The notes: generated from the sequence alone by a model not told the origin. DNA of 64,000 bases from Elymus sibiricus (GCA_039707655.1 CM077676.1:377646114-377710113), one strand, 5' to 3'; shown: positions 35,333 to 47,922, counted from the first letter of the stretch. Program-made: numbers and translations.

Positions 35333-38300
35333 TCACAACGCTTCAAAAATCGAGTCTTCCGTCATCAGAGGTGACGGATCGACATCAGGGGTGAAGGAGT
35401 GCTTATGAGGGCGAGTAAGATTAACCAGCTCTGGATTTGGCGGCTCAATGCGCTCATTGGCTTTGGAATAGCCAGCCTCGTACTTGGTGAGATCAACCTC
35501 CTCTGTCAGAGCGGTTGCGGCCACCCGGGTTTCTTTTACACACCGTAGGAAATCTTTCCTGGTAAAGGGTGTGTCATCAGTGTTGTACTCCGGGTATCCA
35601 CCTACTATCTGAGTCGGGTCTAACTCTGGTACGTATGCTTTGGTGTGTGCAAGGGCCGCAAGAGCTCCGTGACGGCAAGCCGCCTTTTTCCACTCTTGGA
35701 ACCATTTGGGTACCACAGACAACTCTTTGAGCATATCCATAATGTGCGGCGGCGGTGTCTTTACGTTCTTTACTGCCATAATGCAGCGTGAGCCGCCTAT
35801 GTACAGCTGCTCCAGGAAGGTATACACGGCCTTGAGCTTCACAAGTGGTGGGGCAATAGCTTGCGTTGTTCTTCTACCTGTTAACAAGGGTGCAATCTCA
35901 GTAAGACAAAAATACAAACACCTGGGTCTTTTCCTCACTCAGTGAGATGGGACTTACCAAAAATAGCTATGCACATGGCGGTAATGTGGTCCTTAAGAGT
36001 GTGCAGTTCTTGCGTTACCGGCTCAAGCTTACACTCGGCTTCTTCAGCACGTTTCAGAAGGCCGGCTCTCTATATTTCAAATGCTGCCTTGGTCTTCTCC
36101 AGCGCATCTGTTGCATGAAGCAAGAACTTGCGGAAATTAGCAGATAAGCATTCCGCCTCCTCCCGCTGCTTCTTTTCCTTCTTCGTGGCCTTCTGGAGAT
36201 TGGCTGCCTTGGACTCAGCATCGTTCAGCATGTCCTGCATGATAGTTTTTCCAAGGTTACAGGATGTACATAATAGTCCCGAGTCGCTATGCTGGTCGAC
36301 CCGGCACTTGGGGGCTATATTTATCCGTGCTTTATCAAATCAAACAAGTCCCATGAAGATGCAAGCATTCCACATGGCACTTGGGGGCTAATGCATAGTT
36401 TGTTTTCTCTCCATACATTCAGAGACCCGGCCCATCATATCATGATGAGCTGGCCCTTGGGGGCAACACTTTGATCAAAGATCTTACATATACATATAAG
36501 TCCCTAGTCATTATGTTATAGTAACCCAACACTTGGGGCCTGCATGTATATATACAAGGATAGGTGGAAGAAATTACCTCATACTTTCACTTGAGGGATG
36601 TCACCATTGCAATTTCCGTATCCCGGCTCTCAGACAGCCGGGTCAAGACAGATTGATGGAGCAAGTTGATGTCTTGGTCTTCAAAAGAGTGGTAATGAAG
36701 AGCCGCCTTCCCTTTATTTTTAATTGGAGATTCAGCCTTGGCGGGAATTTTTGCTAAAGCAGTGGACCCTTCTGGTAGAGGGTTCTGGTTTTCACCCATA
36801 ACTACCATCTCATCCTGAGCCGGCTCAGTAGGATTCTCCTGATTCGGCTCAGTAGGCTTCTCCAGATCAGCCAGGGAAGGAGATGCGCGAGCAGGGCTCA
36901 TTAGGGAGTCATGGTGGGGTGGCTTGTCTTGGATGGCCGGCTCATCCAGAATGACTGGGTCGTCTGTAGCTGCTTCATGAGACGGACCCTCTGTCCCAAG
37001 AATTGGGTTAGATGACCCGACAGCAGTTTTCTTCTTAATAGCTTTTGCGCTGAACAAAATAAAGAGTTATTCCATCAGTGAAGGAAAGCAGAAGTACAGG
37101 ACGGGAAGGTAAATAATGTGTTATACCCGCGGTTGATGTTGAAAGCCGGTGCCTGAGTTGCGCTAGACTCATCAAATGAAGGAGAGGTTAAGTATGCCGA
37201 GTCATCACGCGCAAGAGGCGCTTTGAAAATATCAGCTTGCGGAAGAGAAGCAGTAGGGCTATGACGGACTTTAGAACGAGCCCTTCGAGCGGGCGGCTCA
37301 TCTGGTAACCCGCTGCTTAGTTCCCCTGCGCTGCTCCGAGTCTTCCTTTTGGAAGTGCTCGCGTGCTGTGCTTTCTTCAAAAGAAATTATGGATCCAAGT
37401 GAGCGTCTGGATGTGAAAATGGAACTTTGTGGATTGCAACTCGGAATTTCTTTCGGACAATTATTGGTGAGTCGGAATCTAAAGAGATTAGGGTTACCTC
37501 GGGCTCGCCGGCTTGGCTGTGCTCCATTTGGTCCTAAAGAGAGTCGGCATCATCAAGTTGGTTAAAAAGCTGGCCATGGGAGTCAAGTTCTACCTCATTG
37601 TCTTCTTCGTCTTCTGGCACTTCTTCGGTGCCGTCTTGTGGAGGAGTAGGGACTCGAGGTTCTGTTCTCCACCAGGCAGAGTTTGCCTGAATATAAAACA
37701 AATTCAGTACCTTAGGGAAAGTGGAAATATGGTTATGTATAATAGTGGAAAGTCGGTTTACCTCAGGTGCCAAGTTGTCCTCATAGAATGGGGCTAATCC
37801 CACGATCTCGATTGTATCCTTGGTTTCACCAAGGAGCTTCTTGCTGAGGAGCTCTTTGTTGGAAAGATTGATCTGGCTGAATCGAAGTGCGTCTTCCGGC
37901 TCACCGGTGTATGTGCACATGAGTCTGGTCCTCAAGCTTAGAGGTTGGATTCGCCAGCTAATCCAGGTCCGGGTCAGGTCGACCCCAGTCACGCCGTGAG
38001 CGATTAAGGCATTGATTTTTGGATATAAGGGTTGTAGGGCTTCTCTTTCCTCTTGAGAAGCGAAGACGGGGAAGACCGTGGAAGCATTGAGCCGGTCCAT
38101 CCGATAACCCGACAATGGGTGTTCTTGAGCCGGCTAAGTGTCTTTACAGTAAAACCAAGTTTTTGCCCATCCTTTGGGGTGACTCGCCAGTTTCACCTCA
38201 GGAAAAGCTGAGGTCTTCCTTCTTTGGATGGACACGCCGCCGATTCAACATGAGGTCCATTTTTGTATTCTGTGTGATGGTTGAGATAAAAGAATTCTTG

Positions 38301-38639
38301 GAATAGGCCAACTGACGGCTCAATCTGAAGATATACCTCGCAAAATACTTGGAACTGGCATAAGTTCAGAATGGAGTTGGGTCCGAGGTCTTGCGGCCTG
38401 ATGTTGAATTTGTGAAGGACGTCTCGAAAGAATTTTGAGCCGGGAGGGCGGAAGCCTGTTTCAAGGTGATCAGCAAAGAGGATGATCTCGTTTTGAGCCG
38501 GCTGTGGGTGTATCTCCTCCTCAGGTGCACGCCAGTGTATTTCCTCCTTGGCTGGTAGCAACCCGGAGTCTACTAGACTTTGTAATCTCAGTTCTGACAT
38601 GTTGGATTTGATCCAGTCGGCTGCCTTGTTTGGAGCCAT
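35333..38639 (-). pseudogene. Tat1 antisense multi-exon gene
   Basis: A gene on the opposite strand to gag-pol, between pol and the 3' LTR. Exon 1 (about 37762-38639) starts MAPNKAAD and carries the plant gypsy-type transposon domain (Transposase_28-like: FFRDVLHKFNI, LGPNSILNL, KTWFY). It is broken by a one-base shift near 38205 and a TAG at 38134-38136. A splice donor lies at 37761 (GAG-GTAAAC) and an acceptor ends at 37687. Further coding parts are near 37566-37686, 37131-37380 and 36587-37057. A coiled-coil exon follows (35958-36234, one internal stop), and a last exon (35333-35877, acceptor TTGTTAACAG). Function is unknown; similar antisense ORFs are known in Tat elements. Confidence 0.75.
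36240..36545. repeat. Diverged 75-bp tandem repeat in Tat1
   Basis: Four CTTGGGG(G) motifs at about 36306, 36379, 36455 and 36530, spaced 73-76 bp apart. Most are preceded by a CCCGGC- or TGGC-type phrase and followed by GCTA or GCAA. The same phrase forms the polypurine tract before the Tat1 3' LTR (43676-43687). It lies in an intron of the antisense gene. Confidence 0.6.
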
Positions 38640-39382
38640 GGTGATAGAAACAAAGATTCAGCTGCAAAGGGAGAAGAACAAGTGTGAGCCAGCAAAATCA
38701 TAAGAATACCGGGTTATAGTGATAGTAAGAGGAGATATCAAGTCGGTAAATAAATCCGGGCTGTGGTTATCAAGACAAGCAGGGTTTTTATATGAGCGTT
38801 ATAGAAATGACATGACAAGCCGACAACAGTTTAAGCCGGTATATTTGGAATAAATGCAGGCTGTGAATAAGGTTAAGTCAAAATGTTGCAAACGGATTCT
38901 GTGCAGATTGGGCAGCGGTACAGATCTACAAATGAAGATAAAAGAAAGGAAAAAAGAAATATAACCTAGTTCATCGCTGTTGGGTATGAACCAGCAACAG
39001 AGTTTGTCCAGACTAGGCAGAGGGTTCACAGGATGATTAATTAAATAGCGGGAGTGCTGAAGGGCTCTCCGGATGCAAATTCATATGAAATCTAGATCCA
39101 TTATCACATTATTTGAAGAACGCCGATGAACTAGCAAGTACTGATCTGGGAAGCTAGGGTTGATGATGTTTGATGGCGACGGTGCTCCTACGGTGCTTCG
39201 GGTGGCCTCCGGTGACGAAATGCTCGCTGCTGTGGTCGCCGGCCTGGAGGAGCGGCGAGCTTGAGGTGGCGAAGCGCGTCTGAGGTGAGAGGAAGAAGAA
39301 GAAGTGAAGAAGAGACGGGTAAAAAGTGAGCCCCGAGGGTTGCCAGCCCATTTATAGGCGAGGTGAAACTCGAAACGGCGGC
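38640..39382 (-). other. Leader of the Tat1 antisense gene
   Basis: About 740 bp upstream of the antisense ATG. No ORF is convincing. Pyrimidine-rich leader sequence (minus strand) lies near 39290-39320, just downstream of the TATA box listed separately. Confidence 0.45.
39351..39356 (-). promoter_or_regulatory. Candidate TATA box of the Tat1 antisense gene
   Basis: Minus strand CTATAAAT followed by GC-rich sequence and a CT-rich leader, about 710 bp before the antisense ATG. It has the position and context of a plant core promoter. It is 27 bp from the edge of the 4-kb solo LTR. Confidence 0.5.
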
Positions 39383-42300
39383 TGTGACACCCTGGTTTTC
39401 GCTCCCCGATTTCTTCCTTCACGGGATTTGACTCCCGTCTTTTTTTCCGGTGTTATTGGATTTTCTCTCGCCTTTGGGTATATGAAGATGGTCATATAGC
39501 CTGGCCTATCCTACCAGACCAGAGATTCTCTCCAACCCAACTTGGCCCCCAAACTAAATTCTCCGGGTTTTGCCGTCAAAACCCTACTGTCCGAATTATC
39601 GGAGGGGAAACCCTAATTCTTGCGGTTACAAAGAAACCCTAATTTCCTTTGATATGTTGCCTCCCAAATTTTTCCCAATGACTTTCCTATATCTATCAAC
39701 CGTGGATATGCAAAAATATTGCCAAGTTATTAGCAATATTTTTCATTTAAAATTAATCCCTTTTTCTGCCAGTTAAATGAATTAAATCCAGAGAAATATC
39801 TATCCATCTCCAAAGTTCATGAAAACTTGTGGAGATATTCTTTGTGACCATATTGAGCTCTCATAAAAATATTGGCCATAAATAAATAAGGGAAATTGCA
39901 TTTTCCTATCTAAAGTCGATATTGCATTTTGGGCACTTTTCAAAGGAACTACCATTTTGGTAGCGAGGAAAAATCCCAAATAATTTGTGGAGCTTCTCCT
40001 ATCCATATCTTCACCATTTCCATCAAGATGCCAAGTTCCACAGTTCAAAGTTTGAGAGCATCATCCAGTTCTTGTTTCTGGACCTATTTTGAGTTTGTGA
40101 AACAACTATATTTTATATTGCTTCAAAAATTCTTGAAATTAATCCAGGACCTCATATTCCCTATATGATGTGAGCATGCAAAAATTCATATCATTTTATC
40201 TAGCCAATTTCTCCCAAAAATTCCATCTAGCTATAGTCCAGATTCTAGCTCTGTGAAGGAAGTACCTTCATAGGGTATCCAAATGAGCTGAAATTTTTCC
40301 AGTGCCTCCATATATCCAAATCATACTTCTCCACCAAATTTGAGCCAAATCCATCTAGCCATTTGAGCACAACATCAAAACCTAGCTTTTGGACCAAATT
40401 CTGCATTACAAAGGAAGTATATGCAAACAAGGTCCAAATGACCTCAAATTTTGCCAGCATCTACACCTTGCTACCACATTTCATTGTGACAAGGATCCAA
40501 CTCCATCCCTCCATCCATTTCTCCAAAAATGTCATTCTAAGTTTCTGATCAGAAACATTTTTTTGGTCAACTCTCTCAACTCATAGCTATCCATTTGATT
40601 CCAGCCACTCCTAGCATCTGTCTGATCATTGAGTCACGCAATAGACAAGGTTTTGGATCAAGACGTGTGCCAGAGCGCGTGTTGGCATGGTGACCACGCG
40701 GCGGCTACACCAGAACAGCGCTCTGCGCTCGGCCTGCTTCGTGCGGTCACCTCCGGCCGATCCTGGCTTGTCCGAGCATGTCTAACGGCTCCGCGGAGTC
40801 CACACGCCCCCTCTCCAGCACCTTCCCCCTCCCCGTTTTTCCTCCTCGCGCCACGGCGAGCCCCGCTACAGTGCTGCGCGCCCGAGACCGTCATCGTCTT
40901 CTCCCTAGCTTCTCCCCCAAGCCTTCTTGAGCACACCCGAGACCTCTCCACTCTCTGTGAACCCTCTCGACGCCTCTCCCCCTCCCTCTGCGTGGCCTCC
41001 GAGCTCCAGTGCGCGGATAAGAAGGCCACGGCGGCCGAGCTTATCCGGCGAGCTCACTCGGCTATATATAGCCATTCCCCGGACCCCTAGAGCTCGCCAG
41101 CCTCCTCCCCACTCTTCCTTAGCCCTCCCCAACCCCTCACTACCTCCCCGGAGCCCCTCCTCGCCCTCCATTGCCACCATGGCTGCAGTCGGCCCTCGCC
41201 TAAATTGGCTCGATGCCGAGATTTCCTCCCCCATATTCCTAAACCAGAGGACCACCCGGAGCCCGGCGAACCTCCCCGTAGTCTCAGACCCTCTTCTCCG
41301 CCACCAGGCCGAGCTCTCCATCGACGCTCGACGACGCCCGTCCGCCGTGGTCGACGCTCTGCTTGATCGGGCCCTCCCCAAGGAAGCTGCGATACCCCAT
41401 CCGAAGCACAGCGTCGCCACGATCTTGTCGGTGGGTGGAGCGCCGCCGGAGGCATCCTGTGCCGTCGAGGAGCGCCGGCGCGCGCTCGGCCGCGGCCTCC
41501 TCTGTCCCGCATCGTGAGGTAGAAGAAGCCAGGGGAGAGAGAGAGTCAACGCGGGCCCCATCATCAGCCATTCAGCCACCGGGCCCGCGGGTTTAAGTGG
41601 AAGCATATTTTTAAAAATACGATTTTCAGCAGAGAAAGCGTACTCTTGTGCTTCTTCAGCCAAAAATACGCTTTCACTACTGCGAAGACGTATTTCTGAA
41701 AATGCGTTTTCTATTTAACCCCGCCGGCCAAAACCTCTAGTTTGCAGGCGTTCACTCGTTAAGAGCAGAAATGAACATATTTTTATTTGTTTTCTGCCTA
41801 ACGAATGAACGGCCACAACTTTTTAACCGTGACTCCGATTCAGGTGATTCCAAAGCCCACGTCCTCTATTCGTCGAGCCCGTTCCGATGAGGTCACTTTC
41901 ATGAATATGTTTGTGCTAGAAATAATTAAAACCCTGATAGTTTGTATTACTGTTTGCAATGCTTGCTAGTATTCATCATATTATCACACTAGTGACTCGT
42001 AGGTGACAATATGGAGATAGGTTGTCAAGGTGTCCATCATGCATTATTACTGTTATTGCTGTGATAAAGAATGTGACTTAATAATGACAACCTCCTCCGT
42101 CGGCTGGATCGAGTCATAATGCCACCGAACTGAGCTCATCAGTGCAACCACATTTGCCTTTATGGGAAGGCCCTAACTTGGTCTATTGTCTTGCCTCTTA
42201 TCGGTACCTCCAAAGAGGGGAGGTTATGCGTGCGTGCTACCCTGGCCCGGTAGGCGGCGATAACCTTGTGAGCCCAAGTTATATGGAACCCGGGGTCCCC

Positions 42301-43350
42301 GTTTGGGACAGTTTTGTTTGGCCACGACGGTGGCAGGTGTCAGGAGTGACACCGGGCCACCCAGGACTTGACTCGGAAAGGGGTATGATTGTCGGTGGGG
42401 CCATAAGAGTGCTGGGCAATAGACAAGTTTTGTTGGAGCAGCACCGGTCCACCCGAATGGGAACATGTGCTAAAGTATGAGGCCAGGAGCTCCATAGTGT
42501 GGGTAAAGTGCGCGACCTCTGCAGAGTGTAAATCTATTCGAATAGCCGCGTCCTCGGTCATGGGACACAGTTCGTACTAGGTCACACTATTTGGTCTATG
42601 TCGAGGCTGGAGTAATAAACTACATAATGTTATTACCAAGATTGAACCAGAGTAAGGTAAGGTTTGTCAGACTTGTAGTACAGATGCGTGGGCCTCAGAT
42701 GATGTCAGGGATATAAATGTTAGCCATGAAATGGCTATGAGGTGAGTGGTCGGATGACCGCAAGAGTTAGATCGGGATTGGATATGATTTGGATCAGATC
42801 ATGAGTATAGTTGGAGTATGGATTATTTACTTGATATGCTTTATCCTTGTCACACTGTATTTATCTTCGTAGTTATTTTGCTAGGAAATCCTGTTATGAC
42901 ATAATGATTAATATTACTAGATAGCTATGCCATGATAGTTAACATTGTTAAGATAACAAATGCATGCTTGAATGTCATGGATTGCTTTGGTTGGTGTATA
43001 TGTTGGTTTGGTTTGCTTGCGAGTACATTCAAAAGTACTCAGTGGCCTTCAATGTGGCCAGGTTCACCTAAGGATCCGACGTCCACCAGCGAGGAGCCAG
43101 AGCGTTCGCGAGCTAGAAGAGTAACCCAGTCAGATCCCTGTGGATTGGAGCCACACCAAGACCATGCTGCCTTAGATAGAGCTTTTTCGCTGCCATCACC
43201 CTTGTAAAATATCATGTAAGACTTATATATCCATTAATAGAAATGCCTGTGTTCATGATACTTGTTGTAAATGCGCATGCCAGAGTGATTTCCTGGGCTG
43301 GTGTGTGCGTCGACCGTCTGGCTACAGTGGTATTCAGGCGGGGCGCCACA
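39383..43350 (+). mobile_element. Solo LTR of about 4 kb inside Tat1
   Basis: Starts TGTGACACCC and ends GCGCCACA, flanked by GCGGC (39378-39382) and GTGGC (43351-43355), a target duplication with one C/T change. A strong TATATATA box at 41063-41070 in GC-rich sequence (40640-41600) marks the transcription start region, so plus is the likely element orientation. The many ORFs in the GC-rich part are leader sequence, not genes. No primer binding site or internal region is present. Confidence 0.8.
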
Positions 43351-43687
43351 GTGGCACAGTAATTTTGGCTAGAAAGATGCCTCGATTTTCGCGCCTGTCA
43401 AGACAATACAAATCCATTCCAAGATTCGTTATGATGTCACGCCCGGATTTTGCGGAAGTGGATTATGATGTCATAAAGAAGGGCAGTGAGAAAATACCAA
43501 GTCTACGGATGGTAAAATGACCCGGCAAAATGGTTGAGACGGAAAATGTGTCTGAAGATGAAGGATGCCAAACGAGCCGACTCAAGAAGCAGAGCCGGAG
43601 ATAAAAGTTCTTCGCAGATTATTCTATTTATTTTGCTTTTCAGGATGGAGTTTAACATGGATAAATCCAAGTCAAACTGGGGGCTAA
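43351..43687 (+). other. Tat1 3' non-coding end with polypurine tract
   Basis: A short Tat1 remnant after the solo LTR. It ends in ACTGGGGGCTAA (43676-43687), the polypurine tract that primes plus-strand synthesis, directly before the LTR. Confidence 0.7.
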
Positions 43688-44229
43688 TGTTAGGGATATT
43701 TCCTAGCATTGGAGACCCGGCAGGAGGATGACCCGGCCATAAAGCTATAAGGCTCAATGGGTTGTCTCGCTGCTGGGCCTTGAAGATACATAACGGGCCG
43801 GCTTGATGAAAGCCTGATGAAAAGGGCGGCTCGGTGAATGGGCCGGCTTAAGAAGGAAAGATAAGACAAGGAAGATTACCTTGGAGAACAAGATAAATAG
43901 AATAGGAGTAGGATACGGGTTAAGGTTACGACCCGGACTCTCATGTAAACCTAGGGTTCAACCTGTTATATAAAGGGGAGCACCTAGGGCAGAAAGACTA
44001 AGTTGCAATCTCTCGTGAGCTAGGTTAGCGAATCTACATCCTTGTAATCGAGATCCAAAGCAATACAATCAAGCAGGACGTAGGATTTTACCTCCACCGT
44101 GAGGGGCCAAACCTGGGTAAACTCGTGTCTTCTCGTTCCCAATCAACCCCGTTAGGCTTCCACCTTCGTGCGATGACCTCATCACTAAGTCCTTTCACGA
44201 GGACATCTGCCGTGCCAAAACCATAGACA
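43688..44229 (+). repeat. Tat1 3' LTR
   Basis: About 542 bp, from TGTTAGGGATATTT to ATAGACA, with TATATAAA at 43967-43974. The right edge is uncertain by about 15 bases because CCATAGACATGAG also resembles the adjoining BARE/WIS-type LTR. Confidence 0.8.
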
Positions 44230-45770
44230 TGAGTTGTCATTTGATAACGGGATCACATCATTAGGAGAATGATGTGATGGACAGACCCAACCGTAAGCTT
44301 AGCATCAGATCGTATCACTTAGTTTAACTGCTACGGCTTTCTTCATGTCAAGTATTTGTTCCTTAGACCATGAGATCATGCCGCTCCCGAATACCGAAAG
44401 AAATACTTTGTGGGTTATCAAATGTCATTTCATAACTGGGTGATCATAAAGGTGCTCTACAGGTATCTCAGAAAGTGTTTGTTGGGTTGCATGGATCGAG
44501 ACTGGGATTTGTCACTCCGTGTGACGGAGAGACATCTCTGGGCCCTCTCGGTAATACAACATCATGAATAGTTTGCAAGCATGTGACTAATGTGTTTAGT
44601 CACGGGAATCTTGTATTACAGAATGAGTAAAGAGACTTGCCAGTAATGAGATTGAACTAGGTATGGCGATACCGACGATCGAATCTCGGGCAAGTAACAT
44701 ATCGCTGGACAAAGGGAATTGTATACAGGATTAACTGAATCCTTGACATCATGGTTCAAACCGATAAAGATCTTTGTTGAATATGTGGGAGTCAATATGG
44801 GCATCCAGGTCCCGCTATTGATTATTGATCGGAGAGGAGTCTCGGTTATGTCTGCATGTTCTCGAGCCCATAGGGTCACACACTTAACGTTCGGTAACAC
44901 TAAGATAGTATTGGGTTATTAATAGTGGTGAGACCGAATGTTGTTCGGAGCCTCGGATGAGATCTAGGATATCACGAGGAGCTCCGGAATGGTCCGGAGG
45001 TAAAGATTTATATATGGGAAGTGGTTTTCAGGGTTCCGGAAAAGTTCATGAATTTTCGGTAGAGTACCGGGAAGGTTCTAGAAGGTTCCGGGGGTTCCAC
45101 ACCATGGGGCCCAACGACCCGGGAAGGGCCCACATGGACCGAGGGGTGGGGCTACAGCCCACATGGGCTGGCCGCACTAGCCCCCAAGGCCCATGTCATT
45201 TAAGTCTAGAGATAAGGTCTTATCTCTAAATTTAAAGGGTTAAATCTAGAGATAAGATGTTATCTCTAAATTTAAAAGGATTTCTCCCTTGTGGACGGCC
45301 CTAGGAGGGTTTTGGCCGCCCCTTTCTGCCCCCTAGCCTATATAAAGAGAGGGGAGGAGCATGGGGAGGGATACCCTTCCACCCTTGGCCGCCGTCTCTC
45401 CCAACTCCTCCCATCTCCTCGCGCAGACGCTTGGCGAAGCCCTGTTGCAGTTCCGCTGCGATCACCACCACCACGCCGTCGTGCTGGCCTAGATCCCATA
45501 TACCTCTCCTCCCTCCCTTTCTGGATCAAGAAGGTGGAGATGTCACCGAGCCGTACGTGTGTGCATCTCGAAGGTGCCGTCCGTTCGGCGCTGGATCGGA
45601 TTGGATCGCGAAGGGAGTACGACTACACCAACCACGATCTCAGGATCGTTAACGCTTTCGGTCTACAAGGGTATGTAGACAGTCCCCCTCTCATTTCTAT
45701 CATCTCCATAGAATAGATCTTAGGTGATTCATAGGATTTTTTTTTGTTTTCCATGCAACGTTCCCCATCA
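44230..45770 (+). repeat. BARE/WIS-type copia LTR, 5'-truncated
   Basis: The order of phrases is familiar from the BARE-1/WIS/Angela LTR: GATAACGGGATCACATC, GATCGAGACTGGGA, CTCGGGCAAGTAAC, TTGGCGAAGCCCTG, CCGTCCGTTCGGCG, and the end CGTTCCCCATCA. The core promoter TATATAAA is at 45339-45346. The first 200 or so bases are absent, where Tat1 adjoins. No primer binding site follows the end at 45770, so this is a solo or truncated LTR. I infer that Tat1 inserted into it and the missing part lies left of the palindrome. Confidence 0.8.
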
Positions 45771-46248
45771 TAATGCGGTAGGTATTTTCCTGTACATATA
45801 CTGTACCCACTACACTGTGTACAGTTCCTAGCTACTGTGGTGACCCCTTGCACTATAAAAAGAGGCCCAAGCTACGGTATTAAGGGTTCGACCCTTGGAG
45901 ATTAGACATAGATAGATAGCGCTCCCATTCCCTTCCTGAGATGAGCTGCTACACTTATAACTTTGTAATCTCCTTCCACCTTAGAAGAAGTCTAGAAGGA
46001 GAAGGGTATTACGCAACCATGCGATCCGAATCCGGGTAAACCTCTGGCACATTTGACGTGCTTCATTGGCTCTAGGTGTCCTGTGTTCTGCATACGGCGA
46101 CACCCGCGGTCTTCTGTGGCAGATCCCCCTTCGATCATTCTCGCCGCCCCCACCACAACCACCCCTGCTCACTGTGGCAGAGGCCCGGAGGATCAAATCG
46201 ATGACACGGCAAGCCCCCCATCTATTAAAGAAGGCAAAGGATCCAGAG
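45771..46248 (+). other. LTR-like fragment
   Basis: TATAAAA at 45854-45860 followed by a leader-like stretch and ACGGCGACA at about 46094-46102 suggest the U3-R-U5 part of a gypsy LTR, family unknown. The remaining bases to 46248 flank the SabC insertion and show no clear ORF. Confidence 0.4.
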
Positions 46249-46253
46249 GTCGA

Positions 46254-47922
46254 TGATGTCTACTACGCAACTTTATTTTTGAAGACTCTATTGGGCCTCC
46301 AAGCGCAGAGTTTTGTAGGACAGTAGCAAATTTCCCTCAAGTGGATGACCTAAGGTTTATCAATCCGTGGGAGGTGTAGGATGAAGATGGTCTCTCTCAA
46401 ACAACCCTGCAATCAAATACAAGAAATCTCTTGTGTCCCCAACACACCCAATACAATGGTAAATTGTATAGGTGCACTACTTCGGTGAACAAATGGTGAT
46501 ACAAGTCTAGTATGGATAGTAGATATAGGTTTTTGTAATCTGATAATAAAAACACCAAGGTAGTAATCAATAAAAGTGAGCACAAACGGTATCGCAATGC
46601 TTGAAAACAAGGCCTAAGGTTCATATTTTCAATAGTGCAATCTCTCAACACTACTAACATAATTGAATCATATAACAATCCCTCAACGTGCGATAAAGAA
46701 TCACTCCAAAGTTCTTATCTAGCGGAGAACATAAGAAGAAATTGTTGTAGGGTACGAAACCACCTCAAAGTTATCCTTTCTGATCAATCTATTGAGCCAT
46801 CCCTATAAGTGTCACAAACAGCCCTAGAGTTCATACTAAAATAACACCATATGATACGCATCAACCAACTCTAATGTCACCTAGATACTCCAATGTCACC
46901 ACAAGTATCCGTGAGTTGATTATTCGATATGCATCAAACAACTTCAGATTCATAATATTCAATCCACACAAAGAACTTCAAAGAGTACCCCAAAGTTTCT
47001 ATCGGAGAAAGAAGGATGAAAACGTGTACCAACCCATATGCCTAGATTACCCCAACGTCACGGGAATTCGCAAGTTGATTACCAAAACATACATCAAGTG
47101 ACTCAATAGAATACCCCATTGTCACCACAGGTATCCACATGCAAGACATATATCAAGTGTTCTGAAATCCAAAGTATTCCATCAGACAATAACGAAACCT
47201 CAAAGGAAAAGACTCAATTCATCACAAGAATATAGAGAGGGAAGAAACACCATATGATCCAACTATATTAACAAAGCTCGCGGTACATCAAGACCGTGCC
47301 AAATCAAGAACACGAGAGAGAGAGATCAAACACATAGCTACTAGTACATACCCTCTGCCCTGAGGGTGAACTACTCCCGCCTCATCATGGAAGTAGCGGG
47401 GATGATGAAGATGGCCTCCGGTGATGACTTCCCCCCTCCGGCAGGGTGCCGGAACGGAGCTCCAGATGGGATCGCTTCGGAACAGAGGCTTGCGGCGGCG
47501 GAAAAACTCATCTTGGTTAACTTTCGGGGGTTTCTATATTTATAAGAATTTTCAGCGCTGAAATCACGTGAAGAGGTGCCACAGGGGGCCCACAAGGCAT
47601 CAGGGCACGGCCCCCCTGGGGCGCGCCGGGTTGCCTTGTCACCGCCTCGTGGGTCTTCTGGTCCTCCCACGAAGCTTCGGGGGTCTCTTTCCTTGCAAAA
47701 AAAATCGTCAAAAAGTTTCACCGCGTTTGGACTTCGTTTGGTATGGATTTTCTGGAAAACCAAAAACAAGCAGAAAACAACAACTGGCACTGGGCACTAG
47801 GTTAATATGTTAGTCCATGACAATTATATAAAAGTATTATAAAAGTGCACCAAAACCATATAAAATTATTGCTAACATGGCATGAATACTTCATAAATTA
47901 TAGATACGTTGGAGACGTATCA
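46254..47922 (-). repeat. SabC 3' LTR
   Basis: 1,669 bp; the reverse complement starts TGATACGTCTCCAACG and ends GTAGACATCA. A TATAAATA box (minus) lies at 47537-47544. The complement of the polypurine tract AGCTTAGGGATGC follows at 47923. Confidence 0.93.

Larger units (their letters stand above)
20377..44229 (+). mobile_element. Tat1, Tat-lineage gypsy retrotransposon, interrupted and 5'-truncated
   Basis: The order is gag, protease, RT, RNase H, a second RNase H, integrase, an antisense gene, a polypurine tract and a 3' LTR. The second RNase H and the antisense ORF between pol and the 3' LTR are hallmarks of the Tat lineage (Grande, RIRE2 and Retand type). It is interrupted by SabB (23817-31953) and a 4-kb solo LTR (39383-43350). 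Its 5' LTR and gag N-terminus lie beyond SabA and are not in the window. The polyprotein is a single frame, 20378-23816 joined to 31959-34180, broken only by about 13 stop codons. Confidence 0.9.

Noticed and set aside
40629..41663. Overlapping ORFs of up to 252 codons on both strands in GC-rich sequence
   Set aside because: They lie within the 4-kb solo LTR around its TATATATA box. Long ORFs on both strands at once are expected in GC-rich sequence, and no domain is recognisable.
46053..46326. Short ORFs reading into the SabC LTR
   Set aside because: They cross the insertion junction, so they are not ancestral. The part outside SabC is too short to assign.
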